Below are positions 1 through 7,531 of a stretch of DNA of 64,000 nucleotides, piece after piece (the stretch's first letter is position 1; each line of letters starts with the position of its first letter). The notes under the pieces are model-generated. The model made no database searches and was not told where the DNA came from. It worked only from the letters and a program-made list of their open reading frames with translations. A program made the translations under genes and the position numbers. Source of the stretch: Mycobacterium innocens (lineage in GTDB: Bacteria; Actinomycetota; Actinomycetes; Mycobacteriales; Mycobacteriaceae); the NCBI RefSeq assembly GCF_900566055.1, contig NZ_UPHQ01000165.1:1-64000 (forward strand), read 5' to 3'.

Positions 1-208
1 CCCGAGGCTCCCGCGTCCGACTAAACCACGGGCTCTCGCACACCAAGGACACTTCGACGTCGCCCGGGCGACCCACGCACAATTTTCACCTGCTGTGTGC
101 GGCCCCGCCAGGGGCCAGCGGGACTAATCCGAAAATGATGGTGGGTTGACTCGGGAGTCTGCACGCCGAGATAGCCGTCGGGTGACAGTGCCGGGGTGTG
201 TGCGGGGG

Positions 209-1465
209 TCAGGCTGCTGGGGTGAGGGTGACGGTGTAGCCGAGAGCTTCGAGGTGGCGGATGTGGTTGCGTTTGGTGGCGTCGGGGTTGACGTGGCGGG
301 CGAAGTGATCGGCTCCGAGGTCGATAAACTGGGTGTCTTCGTCGGCCAGTAGATGCCAGATGATGACCAGGATGGAGCGTCCGACGGCGACGATCGCCCG
401 TTTTTTGCCGCGCCGGCGGGCGATGCGCCGATAGCGTTCCCCGAGAAAGGTGTCGGTGCGCCCGGCGACGACGGCAACCTCGCCCAGGACGCGGGCCAGG
501 TAGCGGTTGCCGTGTCCGGTGGAGCCGTTGCCTTTGATCTTGCCGGCCGAGGAGTTGATGCCGGGGGAAAACTTGGCCCACGAGCACAGGTGTCCGGCGG
601 TCGGGAAGTGTGACATGTCGGTGCCGATCTCGGCGAGGATGATCGCGGCGGCGACTGGCCCGATGCCGGGGATCTCATCCAGCCGTGCCACCGCCGTCGC
701 GAAAGGGGCCAGGTACGCTTCGATCTGGGCATCGACGGCGGCGATGTCGGCGTCGATGCCGTCGATGCGGGCCAGCATCCGGGTGAGCAGGAACCCGTGA
801 TGGGCGTCGAAGTGGCGTTGAAGGCCTCTTCGAGGCGGCTGATCTTGGTCCGCATCCGCGAGCGCGCCAGCTGTGCGAGCACCTTGGGGTCGCGTTCGCC
901 GGCGATCAACGCGGCCATCATCGCCCGCCCGGACACCCCGAAAATGTCGGAGGCCACCACGGAGAGCTTGATGCAGGCGTCTTCGAGGAGTTTTTCGACC
1001 CGGTTCTTCTCCGCGGTGCGCGCTCCGATGAGGTCGATGCGGTAGCGGGTCAGATCCCGCAGGCGCCGGATCGGCGGGGGTGGCACGAAGGGTCGCAGCA
1101 TCTGCCGTTCGGCCACTTTGCACAACCACACCGCGTCCAGGACATCGGTCTTGGGGCGCCCGGGCAGGTGTTTGACGTCGCGGGCGTTGACCAGCCACGG
1201 CTCCAGCCCGTGGGCCTCCAGCAGGTAGAACACCGGTTTCCAATAATCGCTGGTAGCTTCCATCACCACTCGCTCGACCCCGCGTTCGACGAGGTGGTTG
1301 GCCAGCTCGGTCAACGAGCCGGTCATCGTCGAATGCGTCGAGACTTCCTGTAATCGTTTCCGCGCGCTGTCAGCCGCGGGAACGCGCACACAGCACACCA
1401 GTTCCGCTTTTACCGATGTCCAGGGCCGCGACCCTGGCGATGATCTGTTCCTCATCACCGGACAC
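209..1465 (-). pseudogene. IS110-family transposase, frameshifted
   Basis: This is a DEDD transposase of the IS110 type, a family that moves without a DDE catalytic core. The N-terminal DEDD half reads from a GTG near 1465, with ALDIGKAELVCC, a MEATSDYWKP stretch and DAVWLCK. The C-terminal transposase-20 half (IPGIGPVAAAIILAEIG, then GKIKGNGSTGHGNRYLA) reads in another frame down to 209. Two single-base lesions explain the split. An extra base in the T-run at 1408-1411 shifts the start region. A missing G near 815 (AACGCCAC where AACGGCCAC is expected) shifts the middle. The gene cannot make a full protein as written. IS110 elements lack long terminal inverted repeats, and none are seen. Either lesion could be an assembly error. 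Confidence 0.85.
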
Positions 1466-1979
1466 CTCCAACACGGTCGACCACCTCCGCCATCACCGAA
1501 ATCCAATACCTGACGGGGTGGTCGCCCGTAAAATCGCAACGGGAACAACAAAATCTAATCCTCGTGCTCTGCTGAAACGGCAACAATGAAGGGCCCACAA
1601 CGCGATCCCAGCGCCCGGCTAGACGACAGCCTGCAAGGACCATAGAGCGACGGCGTCGCAAGGCGACCACCAGCCCATTTTCACCCCGAAACGGGCGACC
1701 CCATGGTCAATTTGGCTAGACCCCGCGATCCGCTCCAGCAGAACAGTCCGTCCTGCGGTAACCAACCCGCGCATATCAGACTTGACACCCGCGTCGACAA
1801 TCATCGACACGCTCGCCGGCACGGTTCGGCTCGGCCAACGGAAGCGGACGCCACGACGACGGTCATGGCGTCCGCTTCCCCCTGGCTATTGACAAACGGA
1901 TCTACATATCAGGTCGTAGCTGCCTTGGTTAGTACCGCCGAGCAGCCTGGTCATCAAGGCACGCAGGTCTTGCGCTCGG
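1466..1979. other. non-coding stretch, nothing recognised
   Basis: These 514 bases lie between the IS110 relic and the GMC-oxidoreductase remnant. No reading frame here shows a recognisable domain, a ribosome binding site or mycobacterial codon bias over a useful length. It is probably decayed DNA between two mobile-element junctions. Confidence 0.5.
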
Positions 1980-2177
1980 TCAGCAGTGATCGGCGGCGAG
2001 CGTACGGGCGGTGTGTCGGGCCAGCGTCAGCGTGGTCAGCGACGGGTTGGCGGCGCCCGAGCGGGGGAAGGTCGCCGGCCCGATCACGTAGGCTCCGGCG
2101 GCCGGGGGGACCCGGCCGGCAGGATTGACGTGCTCGCCGCCGAGCGGCGGCGTGCCGGCTTCATGGTCCACGCTGCC
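1980..2177 (-). pseudogene. GMC oxidoreductase C-terminal remnant
   Basis: About 65 codons match the extreme C-terminus of the intact GMC oxidoreductase at 14969-16363 almost residue for residue: GSVDHEAGTPPLGGEHV, then TFPRSGAANPSLTTL and a shared ending ADHC followed by the stop. This segment of GMC enzymes carries the catalytic His-containing C-terminal domain and closes the FAD site. Everything upstream is missing, including the N-terminal GxGxxG nucleotide-binding motif; it is replaced by an IS256-type transposase N-terminus in the same frame. It is therefore a dead fragment of a second copy of the gene, kept as a chimeric frame. Identity to the intact copy is high but not perfect, so the duplication is not brand new. 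Confidence 0.85.
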
Positions 2178-2303
2178 GTGCTCGTCGAGTTGGTCAGCGA
2201 ACCGATCGATATAGGCGGCGACCTCGGCGGTCAGCGCCGCCGCCAACATCTGCCGGGCGCCGTCGCGGACGATCTCGTCGATGAGCGTCAGTGGGGGAAT
2301 TTC
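2175..2303 (-). mobile_element. IS256-type transposase N-terminal fragment
   Basis: The minus strand reads a stretch typical of the N-terminus of Mutator/IS256-family transposases: LTLIDEIVRDGARQ followed by MLAAALTAEVAAYIDRFADQ and a DEHG turn. In intact family members this is followed by a conserved VVRNG segment, but here the frame runs straight into the GMC-oxidoreductase remnant at about 2174-2178. The catalytic DDE part is absent. A C-terminal piece of a similar transposase lies at 6596-6832, but the order and orientation do not allow the two to be halves of one simply interrupted gene. Confidence 0.7.
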
Positions 2304-2451
2304 AGTGAGCGCGATCAGGTGCGTACACCCCGCCGAACAGCGTCGTCATGCCGCCGCTGCGGACCACGTCCATGTCATCCATACAGTCCGCGCCAGCACA
2401 CATACCCGCTACCGCGGTGACCAGCTCGGGCGCAGGGTTGGCCGCCCCCGC

Positions 2452-3648
2452 CTAAGTAGAGCTGGCTCTTTCGCCGGCGGATACCACGGTTTCAGGGGTG
2501 CGCTTGGCACCCGATGCAGCCAGCGGCAGGGTGACGGTGAACGCGGCGCCTTTGCCGATGCCGTCGCTGGCCGCGGCGACGCGTCCCTTGTGGGCCTCGA
2601 CCAGCGCCTTGACGATGGCTAGTCCGATTCCGCCTCCGCCGTAGCCCCGATCGCGGGCGAGATCGGCTCGATAGAACCGTTCGAACACATGGGGTAGGTG
2701 TTCGGCGGGGATGCCTTCACCGCTGTCGACGACCGAAACCGTGAAGTCAGCGCCGTCCACAGCCGCGCGGACTTCGACGCGTCCCCCCGGCGGCGTGTGG
2801 CGCAGCGCGTTGTCAAGCAGGTTGCCTAGAACCTGAGAGAGCCGTTGCGGGTCGCCCCACAGCGGGGGCAGGTTCGCAGGTAACGTGACGACTAGATCGA
2901 CATGTTTGCTCCGATAGCGTTCCTGCATGGCCGTCACGGCAGCATCGATCAGCTCGCGCACGTCGATCCAGCTAAAGGCCATCGAGTAGGCACTCTCTTC
3001 GGCTTGGGCGAGTGCAGAAGTGTCCTCGGAGAACCGCACTAGCCGGCGGGTCTGGTCGCGCAGCATCGCGGCGGTCTGCGGGGTCAGCGACCGCACCCCG
3101 TCTTCGAGCGCGTCCATATAGGCGTCCAGCACCGAGGCGGGGGTGCGGATCTCGTGGGCCAGGTCGCCGAACAACTGGCGCCGGGTAGCGTCGACGGTCT
3201 GTAGCCGGGCCGCCATCTGGTTGAACGAGTCAACGAGTGTGTCGAAATCCTCGTCGAGGCGGGTAGGCGAAACCCGGATGTCGTATCGGCCGCGGGCGAC
3301 CTCGGTCGCAGCGGCGGCGACCTCAGTGACCGACCGTTGCAGCCGACGGCTGACATACCAACTGACCGCCAGCGCCATCAACGCGGAAATGGCAAGGGCG
3401 CCGCCGACGGCCACGGCGGTGGCCGATCTGTAGGCATGGTCGGCGTGTATTTCCAGGAAAGAGTTGACGGGCACCTGCCCATGCATGTGTTTATGGAAAA
3501 GCGGCGGTCCGACGACGGCGGCAATTGCCCAGGTGGCTGCTGCACCGGCGGCGAGCACTAGTGTCTGGGCGAGCAGCAGGCGCAACCCGATGCCGGGCCG
3601 GCGCAAGGATCGGCGCGGCTTTGCACCTGGTGTGGTGTTGTCACTCAT
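2452..3648 (-). CDS. two-component sensor histidine kinase, probable metal sensor
   Basis: Membrane histidine kinase of about 398 residues when started at the ATG at 3648; the frame stays open further upstream but without similarity. Domains in order: one membrane segment near the N-terminus, a short extracytoplasmic loop, a second membrane segment, HAMP linker, HisKA box GDLAHEIRTPAS with His near residue 165, then HATPase motifs NLLDNALRH, DSGEGIP and GGGIGLAIVKAL. The outer loop holds LFHKHMHG and HADHA, a His/Met-rich sequence of the kind that binds copper or silver in CusS-like sensors. It lies downstream of, and in the same direction as, a receiver gene, and next to lpqS-cysK2, a copper-regulated pair in M. 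tuberculosis. Metal sensing is inferred from the loop and the neighbours. Confidence 0.9.
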   Translation of the reverse strand: MSDNTTPGAKPRRSLRRPGIGLRLLLAQTLVLAAGAAATWAIAAVVGPPLFHKHMHGQVPVNSFLEIHADHAYRSATAVAVGGALAISALMALAVSWYVSRRLQRSVTEVAAAATEVARGRYDIRVSPTRLDEDFDTLVDSFNQMAARLQTVDATRRQLFGDLAHEIRTPASVLDAYMDALEDGVRSLTPQTAAMLRDQTRRLVRFSEDTSALAQAEESAYSMAFSWIDVRELIDAAVTAMQERYRSKHVDLVVTLPANLPPLWGDPQRLSQVLGNLLDNALRHTPPGGRVEVRAAVDGADFTVSVVDSGEGIPAEHLPHVFERFYRADLARDRGYGGGGIGLAIVKALVEAHKGRVAAASDGIGKGAAFTVTLPLAASGAKRTPETVVSAGERASST

Positions 3649-3938
3649 TGTCCCATTCCCATCCGATATTCGACGCCAGTCGCGGGCGATGGTCGATCGC
3701 GGCCCAAGTGCTCGTCGCCGTGTTCGCTCGACTGTGTGGGAAGGACCTTGCCGAGCCGGTCTGGACGAGGTGATCTTTCCTCCCCAAGGTCTACCGCGGG
3801 TCAAACCTGTTGTTGTGATGTGAGAGATGACTCGACTGCCCTTCTGGGTCGCAGTCTAGGCCTTTCGGCACTTCCGCAGGAGTCAAGTTGCGTCCGGGCA
3901 AGAAGTGCACGAAGGCGACGCACCGAAATGACTGCCTG
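3649..3938. other. gap between receiver and kinase genes
   Basis: A 290-bp gap is long for a regulator-kinase pair, whose genes usually touch. All minus-strand frames were inspected for an OmpR/PhoB winged-helix domain, which would complete the receiver protein, and none was found. This may be the scar of the lost output domain. Confidence 0.4.
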
Positions 3939-4385
3939 CTAGTTGGCCGTGGCCTCGGTGCTGACGTCCCCGCTCCCTGGCTGCATTGTGCGCGGTCGGC
4001 GCAGCATCGCGAGGATGCGGGCGACGAGTTCGCGGGGCCTGAAGGGCTTGGTCACATAGTCGTCGGCGCCGACCGACAATCCGATCAGTGTGTCCGCCTC
4101 GCTGTCGCGGGCAGTCAACATCACAACATAGGCATCGGAGAAGGTGCGTAGCTGGCGGCAGGTTTCAATGCCGTCCATCCCCGGCAAGCCCAAATCGAGG
4201 ACAACGACATCAGGGTGAAACGCACGGGCCAAAGTGAGCGCATCGGACCCGTCGTGAGCGATACATACTTCGAACTGCTCATGCTCGAGATAACTGGCGA
4301 CCACTCCGGCTAGCGAAACTTCGTTGTCGACTACCAATGCCCGATGGCCTGCGCCGGTCACTGAAGTCTGCGGCACTGTTTCCAT
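3939..4385 (-). CDS. response regulator, receiver domain only
   Basis: A protein of 148 residues with a complete receiver domain: acidic pocket near ALVVDNE, phosphoacceptor Asp in VVLDLGLPGMDG, a Thr in VMLTARDSE and the conserved Lys in YVTKPF. The OmpR-family sequence would continue with a winged-helix DNA-binding domain of about 100 residues, but the frame ends in a short tail and stop at 3939. It is either a truncated OmpR-type regulator or a receiver acting through another partner. It is divergent from lpqS (4511) and upstream of the sensor kinase on the same strand. The phosphoacceptor machinery looks intact, so the kinase could still signal to it, but direct promoter control is unlikely. 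Confidence 0.85.
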   Translation of the reverse strand: METVPQTSVTGAGHRALVVDNEVSLAGVVASYLEHEQFEVCIAHDGSDALTLARAFHPDVVVLDLGLPGMDGIETCRQLRTFSDAYVVMLTARDSEADTLIGLSVGADDYVTKPFRPRELVARILAMLRRPRTMQPGSGDVSTEATAN

Positions 4386-4510
4386 CCGTCCATAATGCCT
4401 GCTGCGATCATGCTGTATCAGTTTTCCGGGCTTGAGCGATGTCGAGAGAATCTTCGCACGTTCTGCGCTGGTGTCGCGGCGATCGTCCGTCTTCGACCGG
4501 GAACCTGTCG

Positions 4511-4972
4511 ATGTCCGTGCGGTTCCGTTTTTTTGGGTCGCGGTGTTGTTACAGTCGGGTCATCGTAAGTTTCAGCGGCACCCCGACGAGCTTTCGCCTG
4601 AGGTCCACCGTTCTCGTGTTCGGCGCGGCGGTGGTACTCGTCTTGGGCGCCAGAGTCGCCCTGCCCAGGTGTGAAGTCTCCCCGGTCCATTCACATCGCT
4701 CGGTATCGGCATCTGCGGATCGTGTTCTCGCGCTCGCCAGTCACGACCATATTCAGCATGAATCCATCTGTTCGTCGGACATGTCTGCTGCCGCGGTCTT
4801 ACCGCGAATCGCGCCGCTGGCCGGTTCCGATTTCATCGCCATGGCGGGCATCGCCATTGCCGGGTGGCTGGCGGCCATGGTGTCGCCAATGATGCGGTCG
4901 CCGCCCGGTCGGCTCGCTGCTTCGTTGACCGGCAAACAGATTTTGTCCCGGTTGTGCATCACTCGTCGCTGA
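4511..4972 (+). CDS. lpqS: LpqS-like copper-regulated envelope protein, copy 1
   Basis: Small membrane-anchored protein of about 153 residues resembling LpqS (Rv0847), a member of the M. tuberculosis copper-responsive RicR regulon whose biochemical role is unclear. Seen here: one hydrophobic segment (STVLVFGAAVVLVLGA), a following Cys/His region (LPRCEVSPVHSHRS, SHDHIQHE), a second hydrophobic stretch and the family's C-terminal signature TGKQILSRLCITRR. No clear lipobox is present. The start is uncertain; the ATG at 4511 is used and the frame is open from 4439. It is followed after about 105 bp by cysK2, as in M. tuberculosis. No CsoR/RicR-type palindrome was found in the 125-bp divergent region with the response regulator. 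Confidence 0.75.
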   Translation: MSVRFRFFGSRCCYSRVIVSFSGTPTSFRLRSTVLVFGAAVVLVLGARVALPRCEVSPVHSHRSVSASADRVLALASHDHIQHESICSSDMSAAAVLPRIAPLAGSDFIAMAGIAIAGWLAAMVSPMMRSPPGRLAASLTGKQILSRLCITRR

Positions 4973-5077
4973 CCGGTCATCGTCAGACCGGTGGCTCTGC
5001 TGCCATCACGGTTGGTGACTGCTGTCATTGTCAGCTGCCGCGCTACGCCGCGGCTTTCACGCAGAAGCGACGATCAC

Positions 5078-6187
5078 ATGAATTCTGCCTTACCTCCTGA
5101 GAACAACCGACCTCTAGCATCTCAGCCTGTTGCGTTGGGAACGCAGGGACGGGCGAACACGATTGTCGGCACCACGCCGGTGTTGCGGGTGTCCGCGCCG
5201 TTCAGTGAACCGGACCGCGGCTTCTGGGCCAAGCTCGAGGGACTTAATCCCGGTGGTATGAAGGACCGCCCCGCGCTGCACATGGTGGAACAAGCTCGGG
5301 CGCGCGGAGACCTGCTGCGCGGTGCGCGAATCGTCGAATCCAGCAGCGGCACCATGGGCTTGGGTTTGGCGCTGGCCGGGACCGTGTACGGGCATCCGGT
5401 CACCGTGGTGACCGATCCCGGCATGGAGCCGATCATCGAGCGCATGCTCACTGCATACGGCGCCCACCTCGATCTGGTCGCCGAGCCTGATCCGGTCGGT
5501 GGGTGGCAGCAGGCGCGTAAGGATCGAGTCGCCCAGCTGTTGGCCGAAGATCCGCATGCCTGGTATCCCGACCAGTACAACAACCCCGACAACGTGGCCG
5601 CTTACCGACCGCTGGCCTTAGAACTTATATCCCAACTAGGAAATATTGACGTGCTGGTGTGCTCGGTGGGAACCGGTGGACACTCGGCGGGGGTGGCGCG
5701 GGTGCTGCGCGAATACAACCTCGACCTGAAGCTGATCGGCGTGGACACCATCGGCTCCACCATCTTCGGGCAACCAGCCGCCAGCCGACTGATGCGCGGC
5801 CTCGGGTCAAGCATTTATCCCAGGAACGTGGACTATCCAGCCTTCAACGAAGCACACTGGGTTGCCCCTGCAGAGGCGGTATGGGCATGTCGTACCCTGG
5901 CTTCGACCCAGTACGTCAGCGGCGGCTGGAGTGTGGGCGCAGTCGCACTTGTCGCGGGCTGGGCCGCCCGAACACACCCGCGCGGCACCACCATCGCCGC
6001 GGTATTCCCGGACGGGCCGCAACGCTACTTCGACACCATCTATAACGACGATTACTGCCGCGAGCACGCTCTGCTCGACGTCGAGCCGCCGAGCGAACCG
6101 GCGGTCATCAGTCACCCCACCGAACGCGTCGTGCAGTCCTGGACCCGCTGCCCCGTCGTCATCGACCCGGCCGCCGGAAAGCGGTGA
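5078..6187 (+). CDS. cysK2: CysK2-type PLP enzyme (S-sulfocysteine synthase), copy 1
   Basis: Fold-type II PLP enzyme of 369 residues. CysK2 (Rv0848) makes S-sulfocysteine from O-phosphoserine and thiosulfate, and the related Cds1 degrades cysteine. The start at 5078 is chosen because the preceding GAAGCGACGATCA and the MN- start are shared with copy 2. Motifs: FWAKLEG, the PLP lysine segment, [15 protein letters not shown] (substrate loop) and [10 protein letters not shown] (phosphate-binding loop). One anomaly: the lysine segment reads NPGGMKDR, where copy 2 and the family read NPGGSMKDR. An in-frame loss of the Ser codon next to the PLP lysine (Lys62) may impair activity. The stop overlaps the ATG of the following MFS fragment, so the three genes form one transcription unit. 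Confidence 0.88.
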   Translation: MNSALPPENNRPLASQPVALGTQGRANTIVGTTPVLRVSAPFSEPDRGFWAKLEGLNPGGMKDRPALHMVEQARARGDLLRGARIVESSSGTMGLGLALAGTVYGHPVTVVTDPGMEPIIERMLTAYGAHLDLVAEPDPVGGWQQARKDRVAQLLAEDPHAWYPDQYNNPDNVAAYRPLALELISQLGNIDVLVCSVGTGGHSAGVARVLREYNLDLKLIGVDTIGSTIFGQPAASRLMRGLGSSIYPRNVDYPAFNEAHWVAPAEAVWACRTLASTQYVSGGWSVGAVALVAGWAARTHPRGTTIAAVFPDGPQRYFDTIYNDDYCREHALLDVEPPSEPAVISHPTERVVQSWTRCPVVIDPAAGKR

Positions 6188-6571
6188 TGGGCTTCATCGG
6201 CCAGTTCCGCAGCTTTGATCCGCAAAGCCGGATGTTGATGATCAACCAGTTCTGCATCAACCTTGGCTTCTACAGGTTCATGCCCCACCTGGCCGGCTAT
6301 CTCGCCGGTTCGGTAGGCCTGGCAGCCTGGGCGATCGGGCTCGTGCTCGGCGTACGTAATTTCTCACAGCAGGGCACCTTCGTCGTCGGCGGAACACTGG
6401 CCGACGGCTCGGCTACAAACCACTGATTGTGGCCCCGCTGCTTGCTTCGCACAGCGGGATCGCGCTACTGGCCTTGCCTAGTCTCTGCCGATCGTTCTCA
6501 TCGCCTCGGCAGCAACAGGTTTCGCAGGCGCCCTGTTCAATCCCGCGGTGCGCGTCTCGGGTCCGCCCGAT
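6187..6571 (+). pseudogene. MFS transporter 5' remnant (Rv0849-like)
   Basis: The N-terminal part of a major facilitator protein like Rv0849, the gene that follows cysK2 in M. tuberculosis. The first 75 codons are intact (FDPQSRMLMINQFCINLGFY, LVLGVRNFSQQGTF). A missing C near 6405 (GACGGCTC for GACCGGCTC) shifts the frame. Similarity continues in other frames (KPLIVA, then PIVLIASAATGFAGALFNPAVR after another shift near 6480) until about 6571, where it stops abruptly at the border with IS256-type DNA. About three quarters of the transporter is missing. The ATG at 6187 overlaps the cysK2 stop codon. Confidence 0.85.
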
Positions 6572-6595
6572 TAATGGTGTAAGTGGCATCTTCGG

Positions 6596-6832
6596 TTAGT
6601 TGGTTTCGCTGGCCGGGGTGCGGTCAGCGAAGGTGATCGCGAAGGCATTCAGTGCTGGCTTCCAGCGCATCGTCCATCGCTTCTGGCCTGTCCCGGTCGG
6701 ATCCAGCGATCGGGTGACCAAGTATAGGCATTTCAGGGCTGCCTGCTCGGTGGGAAAATGACCGCGCACGCGGATCGCGCGGCGGTAGCGGGCGTTTAAC
6801 GACTCACAGGTTATCTGGAGCACTGTGTGCGA
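6596..6832 (-). mobile_element. IS256-type transposase C-terminal fragment
   Basis: The minus strand encodes the end of a Mutator/IS256 transposase: ESLNARYRRAIRVRGHF, EQAALKCLYLVTRSLDPTG, RWTMRWKPALNAFAITFADR, then a stop at 6596. In intact proteins this follows an ICTTNAIES segment; here only a corrupted version (VLQITCES) is left and the DDE catalytic part is absent. The fragment lies exactly between the broken MFS gene and a Tn554-type module. A small inverted repeat, GTCATGGA and TCCATGAC (6858-6865 and 6871-6878), lies at its upstream border and may be an element end. Confidence 0.8.
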
Positions 6833-6906
6833 TAGCTGTTGTGACCTGCAGGTTTGTGTCATGGAGGGTGTCCATGACGCGGCTGGAGATCGATATCGGT
6901 TGGCGG

Positions 6907-7338
6907 TCAGCACGGCCCGATCGTTACCGAAGTGTGATGCGTTGGTTCGCGGTGTCGGCCGGTGTCGTCGCGGAGTTGGCCAAGGGCGCACGCGAGTTGG
7001 CGGCGTAGCCGCCGGTTCTCATCGGCGAGTTCGTGGTTGCGGCGGTTGGCGATTTCGAGGCGCTGTCGCAGGGAGTCGTCGCTGGCGCGTTGTCGGGCAG
7101 GTAACGGTGTGCTCGGCTCGGGCCGGTGCTGGGCGCGGCGTCGGCGGATCTCGTCTTTGAGGTCGGTCTGGGTGTAGATCCACGAGCGGGAGACACCGGC
7201 ATGGCGAGCGACGGATTCGAAGGTGAGCACGGCGCCGGTCCGGTCGAGTTCGTGCATCGCCGCGATGGCCTTGGCGCGGGTGTGTTCGTGCCGCTGTTGA
7301 GCGGCGCGGAGGAGGTGGATGCTGTTGTTAGCCCGCAT
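6907..7338 (-). CDS. Tn554-type transposition accessory protein (TnpC-like, DUF6262)
   Basis: A complete protein of 143 residues related to the third gene of Tn554-like transposons. It has a predicted helix-turn-helix (ESVARHAGVSRSWIYTQ, near residues 40-56), then a long basic helix with coiled-coil character (residues 88-120, LRQRLEIANRRNHELADENRRL split over heptads) and the family-typical end TIGPC. It begins at 7338, overlapping the end of the upstream integrase fragment by about 11 bases, the usual tnpB-tnpC coupling. Because the recombinases are gone, it is probably a non-functional leftover even though its own frame is intact. Confidence 0.75.
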   Translation of the reverse strand: MRANNSIHLLRAAQQRHEHTRAKAIAAMHELDRTGAVLTFESVARHAGVSRSWIYTQTDLKDEIRRRRAQHRPEPSTPLPARQRASDDSLRQRLEIANRRNHELADENRRLRRQLACALGQLRDDTGRHREPTHHTSVTIGPC

Positions 7339-7531
7339 GTTTGGCCTTCCCTGGTTCTGGATCGTTGAGGGCGGTGATGATGTTGTCCAGGTTATGCAGG
7401 ACTTGACGGTTCATCTCGGCCAGACGTTGTTGACCGCGGGCTTCGGCGGCGGTGATCAGTTGCAGGGTCTGTTGCCGCTGCTGGTGGTGCTGGGGCAGGA
7501 ACTCGGCTGCGACCTGGGAAGGCTCCGGTGG
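7328..7531 (-). mobile_element. Tn554-type tyrosine recombinase C-terminal fragment
   Basis: The last 67 codons of a large tyrosine recombinase of the Tn554 group: VAAEFLPQHHQQRQQTLQ, then RGQQRLAEMNRQVLHNLDNI and a short charged tail. The catalytic Arg/His/Tyr region is upstream of this and missing. The similarity starts at about 7531, the very base where the opposite strand begins to match a pknD kinase domain, so this is a sharp transposon/host or recombination junction. Confidence 0.7.

Noticed and set aside
1703..2128. A plus-strand frame in the gap after IS110
   Set aside because: It overlaps the GMC remnant on the other strand and shows no domain or codon signal.
3649..3938. A hidden DNA-binding domain for the receiver protein
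   Set aside because: All three minus-strand frames lack any winged-helix pattern.
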